Shown here: positions 7,909 to 16,758 of the stretch, in pieces
How the letters are laid out: each line of letters starts with the position of its first letter
Position numbering within the stretch: position 1 is the stretch's first letter
From: Pantoea endophytica
Lineage (GTDB): Bacteria; Pseudomonadota; Gammaproteobacteria; Enterobacterales; Enterobacteriaceae
Assembly (NCBI RefSeq): GCF_002858935.1
Contig: NZ_PJRT01000005.1
Coordinates: 1 to 64,000 of the forward strand
Length of the DNA stretch: 64,000 nt
Reading direction: 5' to 3'
Program-made: the position numbers and the translations under genes
The notes under the pieces: model-generated
What the model saw: the letters and a program-made list of their open reading frames with translations, nothing else
The model's database searches: none
Told to the model about the DNA's origin: nothing

Positions 7909-10900
7909 TTGAATAAGCGCGTAAGAACTATTCACGTTGTAACGTTTATCACTTCTTTTATGTTCAGTGGATGGTTACACGCTGCGGAACTGCTGCTGCA
8001 TCCGCGTATTCAGGTGAATACACCGCATGTCACCCTCAGCGATGATGTACAAGCATGGCTAAAAGATAACGCGCAAATTGATGTCGGTGTTTGGGGCCCC
8101 TCTCATCCCCCCATTGGCGATGGCATGAACTATGGGCTGTATCAGGGCATCGCAGCTGATTACCTTGCCATGCTGGAAAATAGCCTCCAGGTTAAATTTG
8201 TCCTGCACTATTATCAGGACAGCAATGACGCGATGGCAGCACTGGGCCGCCATGATATTGATATGGTTGCGATGTGGAACCCGACGCGCTGGCCAAGCTC
8301 TGCCGCCAAAGCGTCCGCGCCATGGTTGCTCGATAAGTCGGTAGTCATCACACGCGATAACGATGATGCAACCACCTCATCTCTTGAAAATTTATCCTTG
8401 GGTGTCATTCCTGACGGTATGAATGCCGTCCAGTTGCGCGAAAACTATCCAGGCAGCCTGCTGCGCTATTTCAAAGATTTTGATCAAGCCATGAATGCGG
8501 TTTCCTATGGACAAATCCATTCACTTTGGCTGAATAAAAACACTGCCGACTACCTCATGCGCTATCAGCACATGACGGGACTCAAAACCACCCCCAGTAC
8601 CGCCCTGCCCAATCTAAATTTAAGTTTTGGCGTGGACCGACAGCTCCCGCTGTTGCTATCAGCCATTGATAGCACCTTGCAACAGATGCCATTAGTGTCA
8701 CGCATGCGTATCGCTACCGGTTGGGGGCTGAATCGCGAGGCGGTCATTACGCGCAACCCGCTGGGCCTTACCGTACAAGAAGAGCGTTGGCTGCACACCG
8801 ACAAACGCATTCAAGTCATTATTGATAGCCGCCGGCCACCCATCAGCTTCCTAAAAAATGGTGTGCCTGCTGGTTTAATTGTCGACATGCTTGATACCCT
8901 GACACAACGCTACGGCCTTAATTTCAGGTTATTAGTTGCCGATGACAAAAATTCGATTATGTCATTGCAGCAATCGTATCCCGATGCGCTTCAGGCCAAT
9001 AACTGGTTGTTAGCAGGATTAGCAGAACCTGAAGAGAATGCAGCATTGCGATCAACCTTAATGACCTCGCCAATGGTGGTGGTGATGCAGCAATCAAATG
9101 GCCGACCCGATTCCTTTGATAATCTCAAAGGCGAAAGAATAGCCATTAATCGCGACAATCCATTGGTATCCTGGCTGCAAACCTGGTATCCCTCGATTGA
9201 ATTATCGCTCACTGATGACTTATATCAGGCGACAGAGTTGTTACGCAGCAACCGGGTACGGGGATTTATCGCGCCGCAAATCGTTGCGCGCTACCTGGTT
9301 GATTCCGAGGGTGACAATGAATGGCAGATTGCTATATCGGTACCGATCTCAACAGCGCACCTTGTGATTAATGCCGATCACTCGCCCTCTATTCCTCTAC
9401 AGATTATTAATAAAGCCCTGGCTGATTTGCCGCCAGAAAATGTGATTGAGCTTACAACCTCATGGCATCAACGTAATAACTCCCTTGTACCGGGCGTAAG
9501 TGATAGGCAACTCGGCTTAACTCTGGTTTCTGGCAGCGTCGCGGCACTCACTTTATTAATTAGCACTCTGTGGATACGCCGCTTACGCGCCGCGCTTAAA
9601 CGTGGAAAGCAAGCTAAGGAAGCTTTAACTGATCAATACAATTTCACTCGCGCGCTGATCGACAATGCGCCCGTGGCCTTGTATGTGCGTGATACAGAAG
9701 GCCGACTGATGGATTGCAACCAGCACTGGAGTGACACTGTCAAACTTGACGGTCAGCAACACAAAGGGATACGCATCACCGAAATTAGCAGCATGGATGC
9801 GGAAACCGCTGTAAAACTTGAAAAGCAATATCAGCAAGCACTGAAAAAAGGTGAGCCGCAACTGTGGTCCGGACCTTTTCTCTTCGATGATGAACAGCAT
9901 TATCTTGAAGGGTGGACGGTGCCCTGGCGCGATAATCGCGGTGAAATTGGCGGTTTAGTCGGCGGCTGGCTGGATGTTACAGAGAAAGAGGCACTGATTG
10001 CCGGTTTAAAACAGGTTAAAGAGGATTTGGAGCAGGCTAATCGCAGTAAAGCGGCATTTATGCAAACCATGGGTCATGAAGTTCGGACCCCATTGAATGC
10101 CATGATCGGCTTACTGGAATTTGAAATACAGAATCAGCAGCAGGGTGAACCAACGGGTGAAAACTTACCGCTAATCTGGGAGTCAGCGGGAAATTTATTG
10201 TCTTTGATAGGTGATGTCTTTGATATTTTCCGCGCGGATAATCTGACGCTGCGCGGTATGGTGCGTAGCGTGAATCTGCCGCAGCTGATTGAGAGCACAG
10301 TGGCTTTATATCGTCAGCAGTTGGAAGAAAAAGGACTCACGCTGGAGGTTGAGACAGCACTCAATACACCGCGCTTTGAAGCTGATTCCCTGTTAATTAT
10401 TCGTATTTTCTCAAGCCTTTTACGTAATGCCATTAAGCATAGCCAGGGAAGAATCATCTCCGTTGCGGTGTATCAGGGACGGCAGGATGACGATGAAAAC
10501 GTTCCTCTGGTAATTGAAGTCTCCAATGAAGGAGAAATCAATGCGGACGATCAGCGGGTTGCAGAGCCAGAAAATGTAAAAACGGGCTGGCAAGAAACGG
10601 GTATGAATTTGTCAGCTTGCCAGGTAATGGCAAGTGCAAACGGTGCAGAATTGAGTATTGAAAGCGATGCTGATGAAGGTACAACCATCAGCTTTTATTT
10701 TAACGCCAAACCCTCTTTGGATAGTCGCCCGACCACGCAACCGCAAGCGGCGAGAGTATTGAACATCTTGATTGTCGACGATTATCCGCCAGGTCGTCGC
10801 GCATTGCAGCAGCAACTCGAAGGCTGGGGACATCATACTTTGCAAGCTAACAACGGCGAACAAGCGCTGGAATTATGGCAGCAGCAAGGCGCAACGCTGG

Positions 10901-11457
10901 ATCTCATCATTACTGACTGCACTATGCCCGTCATTGATGGCTTTAGTCTTACAAGATTGATACGTGAAGAAGAGCAACGCCTTGAAATGCCTGCTTTGCC
11001 CATCTTTGGCCTTACCGCTATGACGGGTTTTGAAATTACCACGCGATGCCTGTCTGCCGGCATGAATGAATGTCTGATAAAACCGCTCTCTCCTGCCGCT
11101 TTACTAACGGTACTGCAACGCTATTTCAGCGAGCTCAATCCGATAAACGTTACAGCGCAGAAATCAATAACAGATGACCCTGAAACATTGCGCGAGATGA
11201 TGCAGATAAATGTTGAGGATGAAGCGCAATTGCGCGATGCGCTAGCAGCACAAGATTTTGTGCACGTGGGGCGTGTAGCGCACCGCCTCAAAGGCGCAGC
11301 AACATTATTTCATGATGAACAATTTTACTCTTCTTGCGAGGCCGTGGAAAAAGCCTGTGGGCAGCATCTCACGGCAGAGGTAATTGAATCCCTTGCGGAA
11401 ACACTTTTCAAGGAACTCGAACGAACAAAAGTAATACTGAACAGGAAGTTAGAATAA
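7909..11457 (+). CDS. EvgS/BvgS-like hybrid sensor kinase with a degenerate ATP-binding domain
   Basis: A 1,182-residue protein with a TTG start; AGG lies 8 nt upstream. It has a signal peptide (1 to about 25), two periplasmic solute-binding (SBP_bac_3-type) domains at about 50-270 and 295-515, a transmembrane helix at about 534-556 and a PAS domain at about 580-690. The HisKA domain carries H723 (MGHEVRTPLNAM). A receiver with D1003 (IITDCTMP) and an Hpt domain with H1125 (VAHRLKG) follow. The ATP-binding domain keeps the N box (LLRNAIKHS) but has lost DxGxG (it reads SNEGEI), has no F box, and has ETGMNLS where GTGLGL is expected. It may therefore not autophosphorylate. It could work as a phosphatase or phosphotransfer platform, or be phosphorylated by the second kinase. 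It is divergent from one response regulator and upstream of another. Confidence 0.9.
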   Translation: MNKRVRTIHVVTFITSFMFSGWLHAAELLLHPRIQVNTPHVTLSDDVQAWLKDNAQIDVGVWGPSHPPIGDGMNYGLYQGIAADYLAMLENSLQVKFVLHYYQDSNDAMAALGRHDIDMVAMWNPTRWPSSAAKASAPWLLDKSVVITRDNDDATTSSLENLSLGVIPDGMNAVQLRENYPGSLLRYFKDFDQAMNAVSYGQIHSLWLNKNTADYLMRYQHMTGLKTTPSTALPNLNLSFGVDRQLPLLLSAIDSTLQQMPLVSRMRIATGWGLNREAVITRNPLGLTVQEERWLHTDKRIQVIIDSRRPPISFLKNGVPAGLIVDMLDTLTQRYGLNFRLLVADDKNSIMSLQQSYPDALQANNWLLAGLAEPEENAALRSTLMTSPMVVVMQQSNGRPDSFDNLKGERIAINRDNPLVSWLQTWYPSIELSLTDDLYQATELLRSNRVRGFIAPQIVARYLVDSEGDNEWQIAISVPISTAHLVINADHSPSIPLQIINKALADLPPENVIELTTSWHQRNNSLVPGVSDRQLGLTLVSGSVAALTLLISTLWIRRLRAALKRGKQAKEALTDQYNFTRALIDNAPVALYVRDTEGRLMDCNQHWSDTVKLDGQQHKGIRITEISSMDAETAVKLEKQYQQALKKGEPQLWSGPFLFDDEQHYLEGWTVPWRDNRGEIGGLVGGWLDVTEKEALIAGLKQVKEDLEQANRSKAAFMQTMGHEVRTPLNAMIGLLEFEIQNQQQGEPTGENLPLIWESAGNLLSLIGDVFDIFRADNLTLRGMVRSVNLPQLIESTVALYRQQLEEKGLTLEVETALNTPRFEADSLLIIRIFSSLLRNAIKHSQGRIISVAVYQGRQDDDENVPLVIEVSNEGEINADDQRVAEPENVKTGWQETGMNLSACQVMASANGAELSIESDADEGTTISFYFNAKPSLDSRPTTQPQAARVLNILIVDDYPPGRRALQQQLEGWGHHTLQANNGEQALELWQQQGATLDLIITDCTMPVIDGFSLTRLIREEEQRLEMPALPIFGLTAMTGFEITTRCLSAGMNECLIKPLSPAALLTVLQRYFSELNPINVTAQKSITDDPETLREMMQINVEDEAQLRDALAAQDFVHVGRVAHRLKGAATLFHDEQFYSSCEAVEKACGQHLTAEVIESLAETLFKELERTKVILNRKLE

Positions 11458-11498
11458 AAGGTTTTCAGGACTGTTTCTGCATTATATTGAAAAATTTC

Positions 11499-11544
11499 AA
11501 CCGACCCAGGAAGGGTCCTGTATTTATTATCACTGGAATATGTT
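11499..11544 (+). promoter_or_regulatory. Divergent locus operator copy (8) plus -10, upstream of the 11578 regulator
   Basis: AACCGACCCAGGAAGGGTCC starts at 11499. It keeps the AACC start and a palindrome (GACCC / GGGTC) but fits the consensus poorly in this orientation. In the reverse orientation 13 of 18 positions fit. TATGTT lies 40 bp after the first base, at 11539. This is the weakest member of the set. Confidence 0.35.
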
Positions 11545-11577
11545 TGGCTATTAGAGAGCCAACATGAGGACAAGGCT

Positions 11578-12201
11578 ATGACCAAAAAAATTGTTATCTA
11601 TGATAACAATCCGGTATTGATCGCCGGACTTAAACATTTATTAACTCAACAAAATTTTGAGGTGGTAGGTGGCACAACTGACCCAGATGAACTGATTCGC
11701 GCGATTTTATTATTAAGTCCTGATTTTGTCATCATGGATCCGTCATTAATGAAAGAGGAGTATCTGACCAAGCTGTGTAAAGTAAAAAGCCTTTTAAAAG
11801 GTATCCAGATTGTTATCTTTGCCAGCTCCGAGAGTGTGTATCATATTCTTCGCGGACATCGTCTAATCTGGATGGCCTATCTCAGTAAAAGTCAGCCTCT
11901 GGATGAACTGTTTGATATCTTGCGCAAGCCGCCACAGCACCGCTCGCTGCTAATTGATATTCAGCATGAGAGGTCAAACGACCATTTCACATCCCAGGCT
12001 GCGTCACTGTTACGCAGCCTGACTGGACGTGAAATGCAGGTGTTACGTGAAATTGGTGCAGGAAAAACGAATAAAACCATCGCGAACGAGATGAGTCTCA
12101 GTAATAAAACCATCAGTACATACAAGCGTAATATCATGGATAAATTTAAGACTAATGATGTCCGAGAAATTATGGATATTGCACGCCGCCATGGTTTTTA
12201 A
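11578..12201 (+). CDS. LuxR-type response regulator with an altered acidic pocket
   Basis: A 207-residue protein; AGGAC lies about 9 nt before the ATG. The receiver domain spans about 4-120, with phospho-acceptor D54 (VIMDPSL) and conserved lysine in YLSKSQP. The usual acidic pair is D9-N10 (IYDNNP) rather than two acids, which may change metal binding or phosphorylation. The LuxR HTH is at about 147-205 (LTGREMQVLREIGAGKTNKT, SNKTISTYKRNIMDKF). It lies 120 bp after the first hybrid kinase in the same direction and faces the second hybrid kinase tail to tail. It is the likely output of one of these phosphorelays; which one cannot be told from sequence. Confidence 0.88.
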   Translation: MTKKIVIYDNNPVLIAGLKHLLTQQNFEVVGGTTDPDELIRAILLLSPDFVIMDPSLMKEEYLTKLCKVKSLLKGIQIVIFASSESVYHILRGHRLIWMAYLSKSQPLDELFDILRKPPQHRSLLIDIQHERSNDHFTSQAASLLRSLTGREMQVLREIGAGKTNKTIANEMSLSNKTISTYKRNIMDKFKTNDVREIMDIARRHGF

Positions 12202-12270
12202 ATAACAGGGCGGCGGCATCAATAAAGTGATTATTGCCAGGGAAATGCCTGTTCCGCTCTGCTAATATTT

Positions 12271-15200
12271 TTATTTTTCCGAAGCCACGTTAGCAAGCCA
12301 ACTTTCAATCTGCTGTTGAAGTTGTTGCCATTTTTTGTAGCAAGCTGGAACATCCAGAGGAATCGCGAGACAGGCAGTCTCAACTTGCTGACAGGCTTCC
12401 GCTAATCTTGATTCACGCATAATCCGTACACTTCCCATGACGCGATGGGAAAGGTCAGCGAGTAAAACCCAATCCTGATGCGCAACAGCTTCCATCATTG
12501 AAATATAATCTTCTCGCAGGCTGGTTTCTAAGCGGTGCATGAGCTCCTGCTGTAATACGTTATCTTGTGAGGTCAATGTTGATAGATTGATTTGGTCTGC
12601 AGCGACGTTAAGTTTTCCACGTTTATTTAACGCATCAGACAAACTGTTAATAGTGCAAGGCTTGAACAAGCAACCATTCATGCCTGAAGCCAGGCAGCGC
12701 TCAATAATTTCATGCATCGCGTTTGCGGTGAAGCCAAGTATCCATACAGGCTGCATTCCTTTGATTCGCTCATTTTCACGTATAAATTGTGTGAACTGAT
12801 AGCCATTCATGCGCGGCATATTACAATCAGTAATAATGACATCAAAGGTTTGTTGTCGCCATAATTCAATCGCCTCCTCACCACCTTCGGCAATATGAGC
12901 ATGGTGACCTAACCAGGCGAGTTGTTTAGCTAATAACATACGGTTTGCTGCGTTATCATCAACCACCAGTACACTAAGCTGCTTACTATTTTCTTCAGTA
13001 CTATCCGTATTGGTTTCAACCTTCTCCGGAACCGTATCAATGGCTTCTGCAATCGTTAACACGATTTCCGCTTGAACGCGTGTTCCCTGATATTGCACAC
13101 TGTACAAAGTTAAATCGCCGCCCATCACCTTACATAAATTACGGCTGATAAACAGACCGAGACCGGTGCCTGCGCGGCGATTATCTGCCTGAGAGAATGG
13201 CTGGAATAACTTAGCCTGCTGACTTTCGTCAATGCCAATACCGCTGTCTGTAACATCAATGGTATAGCGTATAGTTTTGCCATCCTCCCTAATTTCCTGG
13301 CGAAGATCTAAAGTCACACCACCGGTGTCGGTAAATTTAATCGCATTACCCAACACATTAGACAACACTTGTTTAATACGTAGCGGATCCCCCATCACAT
13401 CGGGAATTGCTTCAGAAGGGAAGTTTTTATGCAGAAGAATATTCTTATCGATGGCCAATCCGTTAAAAATAACTAACAACTGATTTATTAGCATCCCGAG
13501 ATTAATTCGCTGCGGACGGAATTCTAATTCTCCTCCTTCCACTCGTGACAGATCTAAAATATCCCCTATCAATCCTACCAGCCCTTCGGCTGACTGCTGT
13601 GCAACTTCAAGCGCTTGAAGATCCTGCTCGCCTTTACGCCCTTTTTTGATCGCCATATCCAGCATGCCAATAATCGCATTCATCGGTGTGCGAATTTCAT
13701 GGCTCATGGTTGAAAGGAAAGTAGATTTGGCGCGATTCGAGGCTTCAGCGCGGTCGGAAGCTTCAGATAGTTGTTGTAACAGCGTGGCCCGTTCTGACAC
13801 ATCCCATAAGCCTCCAACCACACCAATCACTTTTCCGGCCCCATCACGCCATGGGAGCATCCAGATATTAGCAGTAATCTTTTTTTGCTCATTGTCATGC
13901 TGATCTACAATAGAAACTTCTATATCCTCAATATACGGTAATGATGAAGCGATGACTTCGTCAGCCTTCTGTTGAAAAAATTCTGCCTGCTCATAAGTGA
14001 TATTTCTTGGATGATCGGTCAGTAGCGTTCCTTTAATCTCATTAAAAGGAACGTTAACCAGAGAAAGATAATACTGATTGCAATAGGTTAAGCGGCCTTG
14101 TAAATCACGCAGACTGATGGGGAAAGGAACATCATTTAGCAATTTTTCAAGCATCTGCGCCTGAGCGGCGGCCAGCGAAACACTCTTTCGCAGCCATATG
14201 CTTCGTATAACGACAAAGATAAGAATGGCTGAAAGCAATGAAGTGAGGGTAATCAGCAAGATGCGATTGCGCCCCCAGAAATCATCTACTATTAATAAAT
14301 TATTAGGCCGCCAACGGTTGGCCATTATTGAAAGCTCCTCAGGCGGCAGACTTATCAATACTTTATTGAGAATGCTTTTTAGTTCCGGCTTATCCTTGCC
14401 TAAAGCAAATGACACAAACGCAGCACCAGAGCCAATCACGTTGACTACTTTCAAACGTTCTCGATAGCCAAGGCTAATTTTATAATCCGAGGTTATCAAT
14501 AAGCCTACAATAGCGTCAACGCTATTATTCGCTGCGCTACTGAACATCTTCTCATCGTTATCGAAGATCACGAATTTAATTTCAGGATAGTTTTCACTTA
14601 TATAGTCTATTAACGCCGCCCCCTTAAGTATCCCAAGTTTTTTCCCGCGCAAATCAGAAAGATTTTTAACTTCATTATTTTTCTTATTAGTTATAAGAGA
14701 AAAAGCCGTACGAATGTAGGGGTAAGTGAACAGCATCTGACCAGCACGTTCGTTACTGGGTGTCATAGCAGCCACCATATCATCATCACGAGAATGAATT
14801 CGTTTTTCCAACTCACCCAATGTAGATATGGCTTTGAAATTAAATTTCAGGCCAGTCTTGATGGTAACGATATTTAAAACGTCGGTAGCAATTCCGCGCA
14901 GCGTACCATCATTATCAATAAAAGCTACTGGTGCCAAATTATCCCTTCCATAAAGGAGAACACTGACATTAGGATTATGGCTGATCCAATTTCTTTCCTC
15001 TTTAGTTAAGTCCAGTGGCTGATTGATTCGTCTCAACTCGTTAGACATCCACGCTTCTTGCATTTCCTGTTTTTTTTCAACTGGAACAGCATTCAAAGCA
15101 GAGTTAATGAGTTCTGCTAGCGGGGAGGATTTATTGAGAGAAAAACTTGTGTTGCGCGGAGGCAGAAGAGAAAATCGTTCAATGCGTAAATTATTAATGA

Positions 15201-15852
15201 AATTACGACTCACCAAAAAACTCGGCCCCAGATAAACTTGCGTATCTCCAAACGCTACAGCACTGAGCGCTTGCTGGTAATTATCATAAATTTTGAAAAT
15301 GGCCTTAGGATATATTTTTTTCAGTTCATTAAGTGGCCAGTAGCCTGCAGCGACAGCTACTGAAAAATTATCAAGATCGGCAGGCAATCCAGCCTTCGTT
15401 CCATTGCTGACTGCCAGAATGGGATATTCGATATTATAGGGCTCACTAAATACTATTCCGGGAGAATTATACTGCGCGGTGCTGTTGGGAATAACGTCGA
15501 TTTCATTATTTCTCAGCGCACGTAATCGTTCTTCCGCTTTTTGGAAAATGACTAATTGAACCTCCAACCCCAGTTTCTTACCTATGATGCTGATATAGTC
15601 CGCATTCAATCCTTCGTAATTATCAGGCAATGTAATGAGGCTATAAGGAGGCGAGTCATAAGCAAAAACGCCCATTCTCAGTACCTTTTTTTGCTGAAGC
15701 CACTGACGCTGATCAGGCGTCAACGCCAATGGCTTGATATCGTTCAAGGACGTATGCGTCAGCAAGTTAAGATGGTCCATCTGCTCTGAAAAGACGGAGA
15801 CAGGCACCATCAAGAGCAAACTTAGCAGTATTGAGCAGAGACGTTTATTCAA
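12271..15852 (-). CDS. EvgS/BvgS-like hybrid sensor kinase, complete catalytic core
   Basis: A 1,193-residue protein. The start codon is TTG and overlaps the upstream regulator gene by 8 nt. It has a signal peptide (about 1-22), two periplasmic solute-binding domains (about 55-270 and 295-515), a transmembrane helix (about 535-557), PAS (about 575-690) and HisKA with H718 (MSHEIRTPMNAI). The ATP-binding domain is intact: N box LGNAIKF, G1 DSGIGID, F box LFQPF, G2 GTGLGL. A receiver with D1009 (IITDCNMP) and an Hpt domain with H1136 (LSHRVMG) complete the four-step phosphorelay. It forms an operon with the LuxR-type regulator at 15845-16480, the EvgA-EvgS arrangement. It is the functional counterpart of the degenerate kinase at 7909; both begin MNKR. 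Confidence 0.93.
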   Translation of the reverse strand: MNKRLCSILLSLLLMVPVSVFSEQMDHLNLLTHTSLNDIKPLALTPDQRQWLQQKKVLRMGVFAYDSPPYSLITLPDNYEGLNADYISIIGKKLGLEVQLVIFQKAEERLRALRNNEIDVIPNSTAQYNSPGIVFSEPYNIEYPILAVSNGTKAGLPADLDNFSVAVAAGYWPLNELKKIYPKAIFKIYDNYQQALSAVAFGDTQVYLGPSFLVSRNFINNLRIERFSLLPPRNTSFSLNKSSPLAELINSALNAVPVEKKQEMQEAWMSNELRRINQPLDLTKEERNWISHNPNVSVLLYGRDNLAPVAFIDNDGTLRGIATDVLNIVTIKTGLKFNFKAISTLGELEKRIHSRDDDMVAAMTPSNERAGQMLFTYPYIRTAFSLITNKKNNEVKNLSDLRGKKLGILKGAALIDYISENYPEIKFVIFDNDEKMFSSAANNSVDAIVGLLITSDYKISLGYRERLKVVNVIGSGAAFVSFALGKDKPELKSILNKVLISLPPEELSIMANRWRPNNLLIVDDFWGRNRILLITLTSLLSAILIFVVIRSIWLRKSVSLAAAQAQMLEKLLNDVPFPISLRDLQGRLTYCNQYYLSLVNVPFNEIKGTLLTDHPRNITYEQAEFFQQKADEVIASSLPYIEDIEVSIVDQHDNEQKKITANIWMLPWRDGAGKVIGVVGGLWDVSERATLLQQLSEASDRAEASNRAKSTFLSTMSHEIRTPMNAIIGMLDMAIKKGRKGEQDLQALEVAQQSAEGLVGLIGDILDLSRVEGGELEFRPQRINLGMLINQLLVIFNGLAIDKNILLHKNFPSEAIPDVMGDPLRIKQVLSNVLGNAIKFTDTGGVTLDLRQEIREDGKTIRYTIDVTDSGIGIDESQQAKLFQPFSQADNRRAGTGLGLFISRNLCKVMGGDLTLYSVQYQGTRVQAEIVLTIAEAIDTVPEKVETNTDSTEENSKQLSVLVVDDNAANRMLLAKQLAWLGHHAHIAEGGEEAIELWRQQTFDVIITDCNMPRMNGYQFTQFIRENERIKGMQPVWILGFTANAMHEIIERCLASGMNGCLFKPCTINSLSDALNKRGKLNVAADQINLSTLTSQDNVLQQELMHRLETSLREDYISMMEAVAHQDWVLLADLSHRVMGSVRIMRESRLAEACQQVETACLAIPLDVPACYKKWQQLQQQIESWLANVASEK

Positions 15853-16480
15853 TCAGTTGATTCCTACGGGCAAAGTCAATTAAGTCAATAATGGAACGCG
15901 CATTGAGTTTCATTTTCAAGCGATGTTTATACGTGCTAATGGTTTTCTCACTCAGCGCCAACCTGATACTGATTTCCTTGTTACTCAAGCCGCTGACCAA
16001 GCCCGTTAAAACGCTCATTTCCCGATCGGAAAGTTGCGCAATTACCATGCTGTCCTGCGCCGGAGTGCGTTCATTATCCGTCCAGTTTTCCATGTAACCC
16101 GGTTGCGGATAGTAAGTATAGCCGCGTCCCACCACATTGATCGCCTCAATTAAACCTGAAAGCTCTTCAGTTTTAGTAATGAAGCCGTTCGCCCCCGCTT
16201 TTTGACAACGCTGAGCAAAGTGCGGTGATGCCTGAGACGTTAACACTAAAATCTTTGGTGAATGCGTCTGATTGCGTAAATGTTCAATCACCTGGAAACC
16301 GTCAATTTTAGGCAAACCGATATCCAGTAAAACAATATCCGGGCGTAACTCTCGCGTTAAGCGCAACGCATCGGCACCATTCTCGGTCTCGGCTAGCACC
16401 GTATTGCCGCTTTGTTCAACCAGCATCCGCACCGCGTAACGGATTACCGGATGATCGTCGACCAATAGAATTTTAAGCAT
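15845..16480 (-). CDS. EvgA-like LuxR-type response regulator
   Basis: A 211-residue protein; the start follows AGAGGC. The receiver domain spans 1 to about 120: D8-D9 (LVDDHP), phospho-acceptor D53 (VLLDIGLP) and lysine in ITKTEE. The LuxR HTH is at about 147-205 (LSDREMSVLTGLVSGLSNKE, SEKTISTYKHRLKMKLN). The stop overlaps the TTG start of the hybrid kinase by 8 nt, so the two are translationally coupled and very likely cognate. It is divergent from the inverse autotransporter gene; operator copies lie in between. It is the best candidate for the regulator that binds the locus operator, by analogy to EvgA. Confidence 0.92.
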   Translation of the reverse strand: MLKILLVDDHPVIRYAVRMLVEQSGNTVLAETENGADALRLTRELRPDIVLLDIGLPKIDGFQVIEHLRNQTHSPKILVLTSQASPHFAQRCQKAGANGFITKTEELSGLIEAINVVGRGYTYYPQPGYMENWTDNERTPAQDSMVIAQLSDREMSVLTGLVSGLSNKEISIRLALSEKTISTYKHRLKMKLNARSIIDLIDFARRNQLIE

Positions 16481-16584
16481 ATTGCCTCTATGTAATAATC
16501 AGTATGTGCAAACAAGGCATGAACAATACCTTTTTTTATGCTTTCGCTTGAGTGAAAAAACTCAAATACAGCGCTATACAAACA

Positions 16585-16629
16585 ATCCAAGACCGGGCCG
16601 GATATTAAGACCTTTTTATGTCTAATAAT
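16585..16629. promoter_or_regulatory. Locus operator copy 6, most palindromic, between regulator and inverse autotransporter
   Basis: ATCCAAGACCGGGCCGGAT (16585-16603) has matching ATCC/GGAT ends and can be read both ways. Rightward, AATAAT starts 39 bp on (16624). Leftward, a poor GAGTTT stands 40 bp away (16563-16558), about 70 nt before the regulator start at 16480. Confidence 0.55.
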
Positions 16630-16660
16630 CGTTCCTTATTTAACGCTCTTCGACGGATTG

Positions 16661-16706
16661 ATCCAAGACGCGGCCTGGCGTTGTCCAATCCCATATTTAT
16701 TAATCT
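16661..16706 (+). promoter_or_regulatory. Locus operator copy 7 plus -10, upstream of the proposed inverse autotransporter start
   Basis: ATCCAAGACGCGGCCTGGC starts at 16661 and TAATCT 40 bp later (16701). The site lies inside the longest possible ORF but just upstream of the GTG at 16759 that I prefer, giving a leader of about 45 nt, like the other genes of the set. Confidence 0.55.
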
Positions 16707-16758
16707 TACCGTCAGTATTTTCTGTCAGTCCCGATTAACTTATTTATGGAATATCCTG

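Noticed and set aside
16618..16758. N-terminal extension of the inverse autotransporter
   Set aside because: It contains operator and -10 elements and precedes an ordinary signal peptide; treated as leader DNA, though it cannot be excluded as coding.
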